A stretch of 64,000 bases of DNA from Prado023 sp963777855. Lineage in GTDB: Bacteria; Actinomycetota; Actinomycetes; S36-B12; CAIYMF01. Under the pieces are notes generated by a model. That model ran no database searches. It was not told the origin of the DNA and was given only the letters and a program-made list of their open reading frames with translations. The stretch lies in the NCBI GenBank assembly GCA_963777855.1, contig CAVZRW010000004.1, forward strand, positions 186,001 to 250,000, read 5' to 3'. Positions 18,933 through 29,160 of this stretch are shown here, in pieces; the first letter of the stretch is position 1, and each line of letters opens with the position of its first letter. Both the position numbers and the translations under genes were made by a program.

Positions 18933-19057
18933 GCCCAGGGCCGGCAGCGGACTCCGCCGGCACGGAACTCGGCCGGACCTGGCACACCCGCCCGCACACC
19001 CGCCCGCTACCCACGCCGGGTTTCGTCTGGTTCGTCCCGGTCGCCTACCCTGTGGGC

Positions 19058-19408
19058 ATGGAGATCCTGTTCGAGTCCCTCGTCGTCCTGCACTTCATCG
19101 GCCTGGCCGCTCTCCTCGGCGGATGGCTCGTCCAGATGAGCTCGCCCACGAAGGTCGTCAACCCGGCGATGCTGCACGGCTCGCTGACCCAGCTGGTCAC
19201 CGGCCTGGCGATGGTCGGCCTCGCCGAGACGGCGCTGGCCGACGAGGAGGACATCAACCACGCGAAGATCGCGGCCAAGCTCGTGATCCTGCTGGTGATC
19301 ACCGCCCTCGCCTGGGCCAACCGGCGCAAGGAGTCGATCCCCATGGGCGTCTGGGCGGCCATCGGCGGTCTGACCATCGCCAACATCGTCATCGCCGTCT
19401 TCGTCTGA
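19058..19408 (+). CDS. small integral membrane protein, four helices
   Basis: 116 residues from ATG 19058. TACCCT (19046-19051) lies six bases upstream and there is no ribosome site, so leaderless. Four hydrophobic helices (LVVLHFIGLAALLGGWL; LTQLVTGLAMVGLAETA; IAAKLVILLVITALAWA; WAAIGGLTIANIVIAVF) with a charged loop KEESI-like (RRKESIPM) before the last. I recall similar conserved four-helix proteins in actinobacteria without assigned function. Ends at a strong terminator. Confidence 0.75.
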   Translation: MEILFESLVVLHFIGLAALLGGWLVQMSSPTKVVNPAMLHGSLTQLVTGLAMVGLAETALADEEDINHAKIAAKLVILLVITALAWANRRKESIPMGVWAAIGGLTIANIVIAVFV

Positions 19409-19435
19409 GCGGGCAGCCCACCCCCGAACCAACGC

Positions 19436-19468
19436 CACTGCCCCGGAGCCACCGGCCCCGGGGCAGTG
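19436..19468. terminator. bidirectional terminator between convergent genes
   Basis: Perfect 11-bp stem CACTGCCCCGG / CCGGGGCAGTG with an 11-base loop, between the membrane protein gene (+) and the response regulator gene (-). Confidence 0.75.
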
Positions 19469-19500
19469 CCATGTCCAGACGAAGTGCCATGTCCAGACGA
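19465..19500. repeat. perfect 18-bp tandem duplication
   Basis: AGTGCCATGTCCAGACGA occurs twice back to back (19465-19482, 19483-19500), starting in the right arm of the terminator and ending just before the response regulator stop. Only two units, so not a CRISPR. Confidence 0.8.
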
Positions 19501-19508
19501 TGTGGTGC

Positions 19509-20168
19509 TCAGACCACGCCGCGGGCCTGGGCCCAGCGCGCCAGTTCGTGGCGGTTGGACAGCTGGAGCTTGCGCAGCACCGCCGAGACGTGGGTCTCGA
19601 CGGTCTTGACCGAGATCACCAGCTCCTTGGCGACCTCCCGGTAGGTGTAGCCGCGCGCGATGAACCGCATCACCTCGCGCTCACGGGGGGAGAGCTGGTC
19701 GAGCTCGTCGACCGGCGCCGAGGCCCCGGCGAACGCGTCGAGCACGAATCCGGCCAGGCGTGGGGAGAACACCGCCTCCCCGGCGGCCACACGGTGGATC
19801 GCGTCGAGCAGCTCGTCGGCGGTGACCCCCTTGGTGACGTAGCCACGGGCACCCCCGCGGACCACGTCGATCACGTCGTCGGCGGCATCCGAGACGCTCA
19901 GCGCCAGGAAGCGGGTGGCCGGGAACTCCGGCACGCAGGCGTCGAGCACCGCCCGGCCGCCGCCCCCGGGCAGGTGCACGTCGAGCAGGACCACGTCGGG
20001 CCGCGTGGCCCGGACCACCATGATCGCTCGCGGGGCGTCACCGGCCTCGCCGACGAGGTCCACTCGGCCCGCGAGCTCGGCGGCGACGCCGGCACGGAAC
20101 AGCCCGTGGTCGTCGACGAGCACGACCCGGGTGAGGGCGCCGGGCGAGGACCCCGGGGTGGCGCTCAT
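19509..20168 (-). CDS. NarL/LuxR-type response regulator
   Basis: 219 residues. Receiver domain: VVLVDDHGLFRAGV (acidic pocket), VVLLDVHLPGGGG (phospho-acceptor Asp), ALSVSD (switch Ser) and GYVTKGVT (Lys). The C-terminal LuxR helix-turn-helix has LSPREREVMRFIARGYTYREVAKELVISVKTVETHV read across residues 160-195. Its start overlaps the kinase stop as ATGA (20165-20168), so it is translationally coupled to the PspC-domain kinase. The genes likely controlled are the divergent PspC/toastrack-like genes, by analogy with similar actinobacterial divergons. Confidence 0.9.
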   Translation of the reverse strand: MSATPGSSPGALTRVVLVDDHGLFRAGVAAELAGRVDLVGEAGDAPRAIMVVRATRPDVVLLDVHLPGGGGRAVLDACVPEFPATRFLALSVSDAADDVIDVVRGGARGYVTKGVTADELLDAIHRVAAGEAVFSPRLAGFVLDAFAGASAPVDELDQLSPREREVMRFIARGYTYREVAKELVISVKTVETHVSAVLRKLQLSNRHELARWAQARGVV

Positions 20169-21508
20169 CGACGCTCACCGACGGGGGAGCCGTGCCCCGG
20201 CACCGGCTCTGCGCGCTCGCCGGCTCCGTGCTCGGGCGCGGGCGCGACCTCGAGCGCAGTGGGCGCCGCCGGGTTGGACGCGGGTGCGCCGGGCGCCACG
20301 GTGGGTGCCGGGGTCGCGTCCACCGGCAGCACCAGGCGGATCTCGGTGCCCTCCCCGGGCGCCGTGCGCACGTCGGCCGTGCCTCCCAGGGACTGCACCC
20401 GGGCCACGATCGACTGCCGCACCCCGTGGCGGTCCCCGCCGATCGCATCCGGATCGAACCCCACTCCGCGGTCCTTCACCGTCACCTCCACCTGGCCATC
20501 GGCCACCTCCGCGTAGATGCGCGCCGGGGCCCCCGCATGCTTGGCGGCGTTGACGACCGCCTCGCGGGTGGCGGCCACGAGGCCCGCGACCCGATCATCC
20601 ACCGCCAGGTCCCCCACCGTCACCAGGTCGATGCGCGCGTCGTAGTCGGCCTCAGTCGTCGCGACCACCTCGGCCAGGGCCGCGCCCAGCGTCCCGGAGG
20701 CCGAGGTCGGTGCGTACAGCCACGAGCGCAGGGCCCGCTCCTCCGCGCGGGCAAGGCGGGCCACCTCGCGCGGGTCGTCGGCGCGACGCTGGATCAGGGT
20801 CAGGGTCTGCAGCACCGAGTCATGCACCCGGGCGGCCATGGCCGCGCGCTCCTCGGCGCGGATCGTCGCGAACCGCTCGGCCTGAAGCCGGCGGGCCCAG
20901 GCCGCCAGCCACGGCAGGGCGAGCACCACCAGCCCGGCCACCAGGGCAGAGGCCGCCAGCAGCGCCTGCACGGCATCCCCGAGATCGATGCGCGGAACGA
21001 TGACACCCACGAGGCCCAGGATCAGCAGCCCGGCCCCGAGGGCCATCCGCAGCCACATCGAGCGGTCGGTCAGCACCCAGGACCCGCCCACCGACCCGGG
21101 CGGCTGGGCCAGCACCCGACGGGCCTCGTCACCCTGGCGCAGCAGGACCAGAACCCCTCCGCCGAGCAGGATGATCGGCGCCCACAGCGAGACCCGGATC
21201 GAGGCCCCGAGCAGCGACAGCGCCATCAGCGTGCCCAGCCCGAGGGCGACCACGCCCAGCAGGCCGGCAGTGTCCAGCCCGGTGACCGGGCGGCTGGTGC
21301 TCGCGCGGGGCGCGCCGGCCGGGAGGAACAGCCACATCAGCACGTAGGCCACGACGCCCACGCCCCCGATCAGGGCGCCCACCACGAACCCCGCGCGGAA
21401 CAGCCAGGCAGGTTGGCCGGTGTGCTCGGCCAGGCCCCCGCTGACTCCGGCGATCCACCGGTCGGTGCCGCTGCGGTGGGCGGGCCGGGCGCTCGGGGTC
21501 AGGGTCAC
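20165..21508 (-). CDS. PspC-domain sensor histidine kinase (HisKA_3 type)
   Basis: 447 residues from GTG 21506-21508. GATCAT (21515-21520) is six bases upstream, a plausible leaderless start, and the open frame upstream is a shadow of the divergent gene. N-terminal PspC domain: TDRWIAGVSGGLAEHTGQ and a helix ending in VLMWLFLP. Several more membrane helices follow, then the dimerisation/phospho-acceptor helix AARVHDSVLQTLTLIQRR (His) and ATPase motifs REAVVNAAKHAG (N box), DRGVGFDPDAIGGDRHGV (G1) and APGEGTEIRLVLP. The C-terminal 50 residues are a Pro/Ala-rich tail. It senses an envelope state by family inference and phosphorylates the coupled regulator. Confidence 0.9.
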   Translation of the reverse strand: MTLTPSARPAHRSGTDRWIAGVSGGLAEHTGQPAWLFRAGFVVGALIGGVGVVAYVLMWLFLPAGAPRASTSRPVTGLDTAGLLGVVALGLGTLMALSLLGASIRVSLWAPIILLGGGVLVLLRQGDEARRVLAQPPGSVGGSWVLTDRSMWLRMALGAGLLILGLVGVIVPRIDLGDAVQALLAASALVAGLVVLALPWLAAWARRLQAERFATIRAEERAAMAARVHDSVLQTLTLIQRRADDPREVARLARAEERALRSWLYAPTSASGTLGAALAEVVATTEADYDARIDLVTVGDLAVDDRVAGLVAATREAVVNAAKHAGAPARIYAEVADGQVEVTVKDRGVGFDPDAIGGDRHGVRQSIVARVQSLGGTADVRTAPGEGTEIRLVLPVDATPAPTVAPGAPASNPAAPTALEVAPAPEHGAGERAEPVPGHGSPVGERR

Positions 21509-21640
21509 GCCCCCATGATCGCGCTGTGCGGGGGGTCCCCGCCTCAGGGACGCACCCTGAGTCGGGGTCAGGGTGCGTTCAGGGTCGGTTCGGGGGTGTA
21601 CCCCGTGTCGGCCGGGGCCGCCGGGCGAGAGGGTTGAGAC

Positions 21641-23126
21641 ATGGACGAGAACACAGAGAACACAGCAACCCCGCCCCCCACCCCTCAACCGAGCGCAGCA
21701 CCCCAGCCGCAGTCCGCGGCCGGATCCAACCCCCCGGAGGTGACCCCCACCATGACCACCGACCAGCCCGGCCAGCCCGGCCAGGCCCCCGGCACCGACA
21801 GCACCCAGGTCGACGCCCCCACCACCGCACTGCCCGGCACGAGCGCCACCGCCCCCACCACCGCGCTGCCCCACCCGGCGGCGGCGAGCGCCCCCACGAC
21901 GGCCCCGCCCCAGCCCGACCCCGCGGCCTACGCGACGGCCGGCGCCTACGGGCAGGCCCCGTACGGCCAGCCCAGCGGCTACGCCCAAGGGGCCCCCGCC
22001 CAGGGCGCGTACCCGCAGGGTGGCTACGGTCAGGGCGCCTACGCCCAGGGTGCCTACCCGCCGCCGGCGGCGACCCCGCCCGGCGCCGCGTACCCGCCCG
22101 CCGGCGCCAGCTACCCGCCCGGCTACGCGGCTCCCGGCAGCTACCCCCCGATCCGGCGCCTGGTGCGCAGCCGCTCCGACCGCTACTTCGGTGGCGTGTG
22201 CGGGGGCCTGGCCCGGTACTGGAACACCGACCCGGTGCTCATCCGCATCCTCGCGGTCGTGCTCACGCTGGCCACCGGCGGCGCCCTGCTGCTCGGCTAC
22301 CTGATCGCCTGGATCGCGATCCCGGACGAGCCGATGGGTCCCGCAGCCCCTTTCGGGACGGCCCCCGCAGCTGAGCCCCTGGGCTACGCGGCCGGGGGCA
22401 ACCCGCCCTACGCCGACTACGCCGCGGCCTACGTCCCCCCGGCTCCGCGGGAGCGGTCCCACCTGGGCTGGCTGACCCTGTCGATCGGGATCCTGGTGGC
22501 TGGCGTGCTCGGCCTGCTGGCGGTCATGTTCGACTGGGGCGTCACCGCCTGGGGCGTGACCCTGGGCATCCTGCTGGCCATCCTGGGCCTCGGCCTGCTG
22601 GTCGGCACCCGGTACGGCCGGGCGCGCTGGCTGGTGTGGCTCGCTGTCCCGCTGGCCTTCATCACCATGGCGACGGTCTCGGCCGGCAACTGGGCCAGCG
22701 ACAACAGCGACCTGTTCGGCTCCAACGGCGGAGTCGGCGACCGCACCTGGGTCGTCACCACCGACCAGGTGGGCGGCCCGCCGCTGGACTTCCAACTCGG
22801 TGCCGGAGAGGCGGTGCTCGACCTGACCGCCCTCACCCAGGTCGACGCGACCGAGCCCGGTGATTCCGGCCAGCGAGTGGAGATCGACGCGAACGTCGGC
22901 CTCGGCCAGCTGGTCGTGCTTATCCCCGAGGACATGACCCTGGACCTGAGCTCCACCGTGCGGCCTCGGCGAGATCGACACCCCCGGGCGCGACCCGGTC
23001 AGCGGCACCAGCCTGACGCAGCAGACCACCACGCCCGCCCTGACCGGGAACCCCCCGGCCTACATCGTGACCCTGGACGCCGAGATCGGCGTCGGAAACC
23101 TGGAGGTGCGCCGTGAGGCAGCATGA
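21641..23126 (+). CDS. PspC-domain membrane protein with LiaF/toastrack-like C-terminus, one frameshift
   Basis: About 494 residues from ATG 21641. Residues 1-170 are disordered: Pro/Thr/Ala-rich and then Tyr/Gln/Gly/Pro repeats (GYAQGAPAQGAYPQGGYGQG). The PspC domain (RSRSDRYFGGVCGGLARYW) follows, with more helices (SIGILVAGVLGLLAVMFDWG). The extracytoplasmic C-terminus (VVTTDQVGGPPLDFQLGAGE, DANVGLGQLVVLIPED) resembles LiaF/DUF2154 toastrack beta domains. One extra base at about 22958 breaks the frame; removing it gives STVGLGEIDTPGRDP and an end EVRREAA at 23126. Divergent from the PspC kinase, so probably its regulatory partner or target. Confidence 0.8.
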
Positions 23127-23373
23127 GACCGACTTCTTCTCCCTGGCCGCGGGCCTTCTGTTCACGGTCCTGGGCATCGCCCTGGCGATCGACGCAGCAT
23201 TCGACTGGACCCTCGACGGGCGCTGGATCGCCCCGGTGACCCTGATCGCCCTCGGAGCCGGCGGGGTGGCCGCCTCACTGGCCGCCAGCAACCGTCAGCG
23301 CCGGGAGGCCGAGGCCCTCGAGGCGGCGGAGGCCGACACCTCGGTGCGCCCCCTGGGTGACCCGTTCGCCTGA
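23113..23373 (+). CDS. small two-helix membrane protein downstream of PspC gene
   Basis: 86 residues from GTG 23113, overlapping the preceding gene by 14 bases once that gene's frameshift is repaired, so probably co-translated. Two hydrophobic helices (LAAGLLFTVLGIALAIDAAF and APVTLIALGAGGVAASLAAS) and a charged Arg/Glu tail. Similar LiaI-like two-helix proteins accompany PspC/toastrack proteins. Function unknown; envelope stress role inferred from context. Confidence 0.7.
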   Translation: MRQHETDFFSLAAGLLFTVLGIALAIDAAFDWTLDGRWIAPVTLIALGAGGVAASLAASNRQRREAEALEAAEADTSVRPLGDPFA

Positions 23374-23381
23374 TCCCTTCA

Positions 23382-23421
23382 GGGGTGGGCGGGGGCTGGC
23401 GAGCCGGCCCCCGCCCACCCC
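23382..23421. terminator. strong bidirectional terminator
   Basis: Perfect 15-bp stem GGGGTGGGCGGGGGC / GCCCCCGCCCACCCC with a 10-base loop, 8 bases after the stop of the small membrane protein gene. Convergent guaA ends at 23674, so the 300-base gap 23374-23673 separates convergent units. Apart from this hairpin and the palindrome at 23496-23544, the gap shows only GC-skewed low-complexity sequence. Confidence 0.8.
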
Positions 23422-23495
23422 CATGTCGACCCTCACGGCGACCCCGACCCCCAAGCCTCAACCCAAAGCCCCAACCCAACCCCGCACCCAGACGA

Positions 23496-23544
23496 GATCG
23501 CTCCAAGCCAGCGGGCCCACCGGCCCAGCAGACTTGGAGCGATC
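23496..23544. repeat. perfect 12-bp intergenic palindrome
   Basis: Arms GATCGCTCCAAG (23496-23507) and CTTGGAGCGATC (23533-23544) enclose an inner GGGCC-CACC-GGCCC hairpin. A degenerate third half (CTTGGACTGATC) follows at about 23563-23574. It lies between convergent genes; terminator, nucleoid site or dispersed repeat are all possible. Confidence 0.6.
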
Positions 23545-23673
23545 CGCGTTCCAGGCAGCATTCTTGGACTGATCCACACGAGGCCGCGGGGCGGCTGCCC
23601 GGGGGCGGGCAGGGTGCGGGTGGGACCCGGTGGGGACGAGCAGGGTGGGGGTGGGTGCGGGGGTGGGGCGCCG

Positions 23674-25239
<1,566 letters not shown>

Positions 25240-25287
25240 GGCGCAAGCCTACGGGGGCGCACCCGCCGCCCCGCGCCACCGCAGCCC

Positions 25288-25332
25288 GTGCAGTCGAAAC
25301 CGACGCTCCCACGGTCGAAATCGACGCCACAA
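25288..25332. repeat. intergenic palindrome, family B copy 1
   Basis: Opens with GTGCAGTCGAAACCGACG and closes with GGTCGAAATCGACGCCACAA; core GCTCCCAC. Same outer sequence as the copy at 25381-25426 but with an inverted core. It lies in the gap (25240-25451) between the ChoD-type gene end and guaA, which also holds the guaA -10 box and no gene. Confidence 0.65.
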
Positions 25333-25380
25333 CCACCGAGGGCGCCACCGTCACCCAGCGCCCGAACCGTCACGAGGGGC

Positions 25381-25426
25381 TGTGCAGTCGACACCGACGG
25401 TGGGAGCGTCGAAATCGACTACACAA
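25381..25426. repeat. intergenic palindrome, family B copy 2
   Basis: Opens with TGTGCAGTCGACACCGACGG and closes with GCGTCGAAATCGACTACACA; core GTGGGAG, the inverse of copy 1. Located 26-71 bases beyond the ChoD-type gene stop, so it may work as that gene's terminator. Confidence 0.65.
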
Positions 25427-25451
25427 GCGCCGGGGTGCGCAGCGGGGGCCG

Positions 25452-27327
25452 CTACGCGCTGGGGACCACCGGGATGCCGAGGTCCACCGGAAGGCGCAGG
25501 GCGCCGTGGGCGTGGTCGGGCACCACCGGGTTCTTCGGTGCCACCGCAGCCAGGCGCACGTAGCCCTGACCCTGGGCGGGGCGCTGGTCGACCTCGCCGC
25601 GGTTGGGCCACAGCGACATCGCCCGCTCGGCCATCGCGGTGATCGTCAGCGACGGGTTCACGCCCACGTTGGCAGTGATCGTCGAGCCGTCCACCACGTG
25701 CAGGCCCTCGTAGCCGTGCACGCGGTGGTAGGGGTCGATCACGCCCTCCTCGGGGGTCAGGCCGATCACGGCGCCGCCGATGAAGTGCGCGGTCATGGGG
25801 GCGTCGATGACCTCGCCCCAGTTGCCCATGGGCCGACCGCCGATGATCCGGGCCAGGCGGCGCATCGCGTCGTTGGCCACCGGGATCCAGGTCGGGTTCG
25901 GTGCGCCCTCACCCTGCTTGCTGCGCAGCCGGAACCGCCCGGACCGGGTCCGCTCGCTGAACACCGTGATCGAGTTGTTCACGTTCTGCATCACCAGGGC
26001 GATGATGTCGCGCTCCGAGGCGCCCTTGACCCACATCGACTGCAGCACGTCCTTGGGGTTGCGCCGAGCCTCCTTGAACCACTGCTTGTAGCGCGGGGTG
26101 CCCTCCTGCCCGTCGCTCATGCACGGTGCCGAGCATGAGCATCGCGTTCGAGCCGCGGCCGTAGCGCACCGGCTCGATGTGCGTGCTGGGGTCGGGGAAG
26201 AACGAGGACGTGATGGCCACGCCGTGGGTGAAGTCACCCTCGCCGGGCGGCGTGGCGTTGACCACGCCGACCAGGGACTCGGAGTTGGTGCGGGTCAGCG
26301 TGCCCAGCCGCGGGGAGAGCTCGGGCAGCACACCGTCGGCGCGCAGCCGGTGCAGCAGGTTCTGGGTGCCCCACGTGCCCGCGCTGAAGATCACCTGGTC
26401 GGCGGTGAACGTCCGCCCCGCAGCTCCCGCACCGTCGCCGGCGCCGGACTCGGCCGACGTGGCCGCGCTCCCGGCGCCCCGCCGCTCGGCCAGCTTCGCG
26501 CGCACCTTGCCCGTCGCCCTGCCCGCCAGCGACTCGGTCGCGCGGGTGTCCACGGCCCAGCGGCCGTCGGGCAGCCGGCGCACGCCGGTGACGGTGGTAA
26601 GCGGGTGGACCTCGGCGCCGGCACCCTCGGCCAGGCCGAGGTAGTTCTTCACCAGCGTGTTCTTGGCGTTGTGCCGGCAGCCGGTCATGCACTCGCCGCA
26701 CTCGATGCACCCGGTGCGCTCGGGGCCCACGCCGCCGAAGTACGGGTCGGGGGCGGTGGCCCCGGGGCTGTCGCCGAAGTACACGCCCACCGGCGTGCGC
26801 TTGAACGTATGGCCCACCCCCATCTCGTCCGCGACGGCCTTGAACGCCACATCCGCGGCGGTCATGGTGGGGTTGGTGACCACCCCGAGCATGCGCTGGG
26901 CCTGGTCGTAGAAGGGCAGCAGCTCGGCGGCCCAGTCGGTGATGTGCGCCCAGAGGGGGTCGGTGAAGTAGCCCTCACCGGGCACATAGAGGGTGTTGGC
27001 GTACACCAGCGAGCCGCCGCCCACCCCAGCCCCGGCCAGCACGATCACGTCGTCGAGGCGGTGGATGCGCTGGATGCCGTAACAGCCGAGCTCGGGGGCC
27101 CACAGGTAGTCCCGGACCCGCCAGGAGGTCTTGGCGAACTCCTCGTCGGCGAAGCGTCGCCCGGTCTCCAGGACCCCGACCCGGTAGCCCTTCTCGGTGA
27201 GGCGCAACGCGCTGACGGACCCGCCGAAGCCGGAGCCGATCACGACCACGTCGTAGTCGGTGCCCGCGGTGGGGCTGGTGTGTGCGGCGCCCTGGGCGCC
27301 CGGTGCTGACGTGCCGGAGGTGGCCAT
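25452..27327 (-). CDS. GMC-family oxidoreductase, ChoD cholesterol-oxidase-like, one frameshift
   Basis: About 624 residues from ATG 27327; TATGGT (27334-27339) is six bases upstream, so leaderless. FAD-binding motif VVVIGSGFGGSVSALRLTEKG, then GAGVGGGSLVYAN. Residues about 215-235 contain CIECGECMTGCRHNAKNT, a CxxCxxCxxxC pattern like a [4Fe-4S] ligand set that I also recall from mycobacterial ChoD. The C-terminal part has ANVGVNPSLTITAMAERA, the GMC active-site region. The frame shifts at about 26118-26125 (one extra base), between MLMLGTVH and MSDGQEGTPRYKQW. Position next to guaB3/guaA is the same as choD in Mycobacterium. Substrate may be a sterol or another alcohol. Confidence 0.85.
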
Positions 27328-27455
27328 GCTCGGACCATATCGCCGATCGGCTCAGGGTTCTCGCCCCGGGGCGGGCGGGGCGACGGCCACACAGCGCGCG
27401 CCGACGGGCGCCGGTGCGCTCGCCCGACCCGAGCCGAGGAGCTGGCCCTTCGGGC

Positions 27456-29051
27456 CTACTTCAGCCCGATCGCCTTGACCGCCTGGAACCCGCGCGTGAG
27501 GGCCTCGGACCAGCCCTTGGCCTCCAACCCCGGCGGAACCCCCATGCCGATGGCCCGCTGGACGGCGATGGTCTGCTCCTCGGTGTACTTGAGCAGGCCG
27601 TGGTCGCCGTTGCGCCGGCCGATCCCGGACTTGCGGACCCCACCCATGGGTGCCCGCGTCGAGCCGAAGGTGGCCTCGTAGGCCTCGTTGACGTTGACCG
27701 AGCCGGTGTGGATCTGCTCGGCGATGGCCATGCCGGCGCGGGTGTCGCCGATCAGCACGGACGCGTTGAGCCCGTACTCGGAGTCGTTGGCCAGGCCGAT
27801 GGCCTCCTCGACCGAGCTGACCCGCTGCACCGCCACGACGGGGCCGAACGTCTCGTCGCGGTAGGCGGTCATCCCCTCAGTCACCCCGGTCAGCACGGTG
27901 GGGGCGTAGTAGAACGGCCCCACCTCCGGCAGCGGGCGGCCGCCGGTGAGCACGGTGGCGCCCTTGGCCACGGCGTCGTCGACCACGGCGCTGACCCGCG
28001 CCAGCTGGGTCGCGCTGATCAGCGAGCCGTAGTCCGCACCCCACCCGACCTCGGCGGCCGTGCGCAGGGCGGCGATCCGGGAGAGGAACCGCTCCATGAA
28101 CGCGTCGTACACGCCGTCCACCACGTACAGGCGCTCGATGCCCACGCACAACTGGCCGGCGTTGTCGAAGCAGGCACGGATCGCGATCTCAGCCGAGCGG
28201 GCGGGGTCGGCATCGGCGGCCACGATCATCGCGTTCTTGCCGCCGAGCTCCATCGAGCAGCCCACCAGCCGCTCGCCGCAGCGCCCGGCGATCCGCGAGC
28301 CGACCGCGCTCGACCCGGTGAACATGACGAAGTCGGCGCGCTCGACGATCTCGGGCCCGAGCTCTGGGCCGAGGCCGAGCACGACCTGCATCACGCGCTG
28401 GGGGATACCTGCCTGGTGCATGAGGTCGACGACCCAGAGCGCGGACAGGGAGGTCTGGTGGTCGGGCTTGAGCACCACAGCGTTGCCGGCCAGCAGCGCC
28501 GGGATCGCGTCGGCCCCGGGCAGGTAGGCCGGGTAGTTCCACGGGGTGATGAGGCCGATGACGCCCATCGGCTTGTGCACGACGCGCACCTTGGTCAGGC
28601 CGGGGAACAGGCCCCGGTGACGCTGCGGGGCCAGCAGGCGCTCGGCATCCCGCGCGTAGTGCCGGGCCGCCGTGCAGATCCCGAGCAGCTCCTTCATGGC
28701 GTCCATGCGGATCTTGCCGGTCTCCCACTGGATCAGGTCCAGGCCCTGCTCGCGGTGGGTCAGCACCAGGTCGTGGAAGCGCAGGATGGCTCGCTTGCGC
28801 TCGGCGACGGTCGTCTCGGCCCACCGGCGCTGGGCCTCGCGCGCGGTGTCGAAGGCCATGTCGACATCGGCCACCGTCGAGAAGGGCACGTCCACCAGGG
28901 GGGCGCCGTCGAACGGGGCGATGGCCGGGTGGCCGGTGGCGTTCGGGCCGACGATCGCGACCGACAGCAGGGCTTCGGCGAAGTCGTGGTCGAATCCGGG
29001 GCGGGCCGAGTGGGGGGCGATCCCCGGCGCTGTGGCCGAATCAAGGCTCAT
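27456..29051 (-). CDS. aldehyde dehydrogenase, succinate-semialdehyde dehydrogenase type
   Basis: 531 residues from ATG 29051; TACGCT (29059-29064) is seven bases upstream, so leaderless. NAD(P)+-dependent oxidation of an aldehyde to the acid. ITPWNYPAYLPGADAIPALL, FTGSSAVGSRIA (cofactor loop), MELGGKNAMIV (catalytic Glu) and DNAGQLCVGIERLYV (catalytic Cys). Overall closest to the actinobacterial GabD2 group annotated as succinate-semialdehyde dehydrogenase, feeding succinate to the TCA cycle; substrate by homology only. A small GGCCC-TTC-GGGCC hairpin lies at its 3' end (27444-27456). Confidence 0.88.
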   Translation of the reverse strand: MSLDSATAPGIAPHSARPGFDHDFAEALLSVAIVGPNATGHPAIAPFDGAPLVDVPFSTVADVDMAFDTAREAQRRWAETTVAERKRAILRFHDLVLTHREQGLDLIQWETGKIRMDAMKELLGICTAARHYARDAERLLAPQRHRGLFPGLTKVRVVHKPMGVIGLITPWNYPAYLPGADAIPALLAGNAVVLKPDHQTSLSALWVVDLMHQAGIPQRVMQVVLGLGPELGPEIVERADFVMFTGSSAVGSRIAGRCGERLVGCSMELGGKNAMIVAADADPARSAEIAIRACFDNAGQLCVGIERLYVVDGVYDAFMERFLSRIAALRTAAEVGWGADYGSLISATQLARVSAVVDDAVAKGATVLTGGRPLPEVGPFYYAPTVLTGVTEGMTAYRDETFGPVVAVQRVSSVEEAIGLANDSEYGLNASVLIGDTRAGMAIAEQIHTGSVNVNEAYEATFGSTRAPMGGVRKSGIGRRNGDHGLLKYTEEQTIAVQRAIGMGVPPGLEAKGWSEALTRGFQAVKAIGLK

Positions 29052-29160
29052 GCTGGGCAGCGTAGCGCGCGGGGCCCGGTCGGGGGAGGGTCGCAGTACC
29101 CCCACCGGGCCCGGCGGTGGCGAGGGGCCGTACGGGAGCCCGCGAGCCCCGGCGCCGGGC

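Noticed and set aside
19465..19500. Possible CRISPR or satellite
   Set aside because: Only two 18-base units, without spacers or cas genes.
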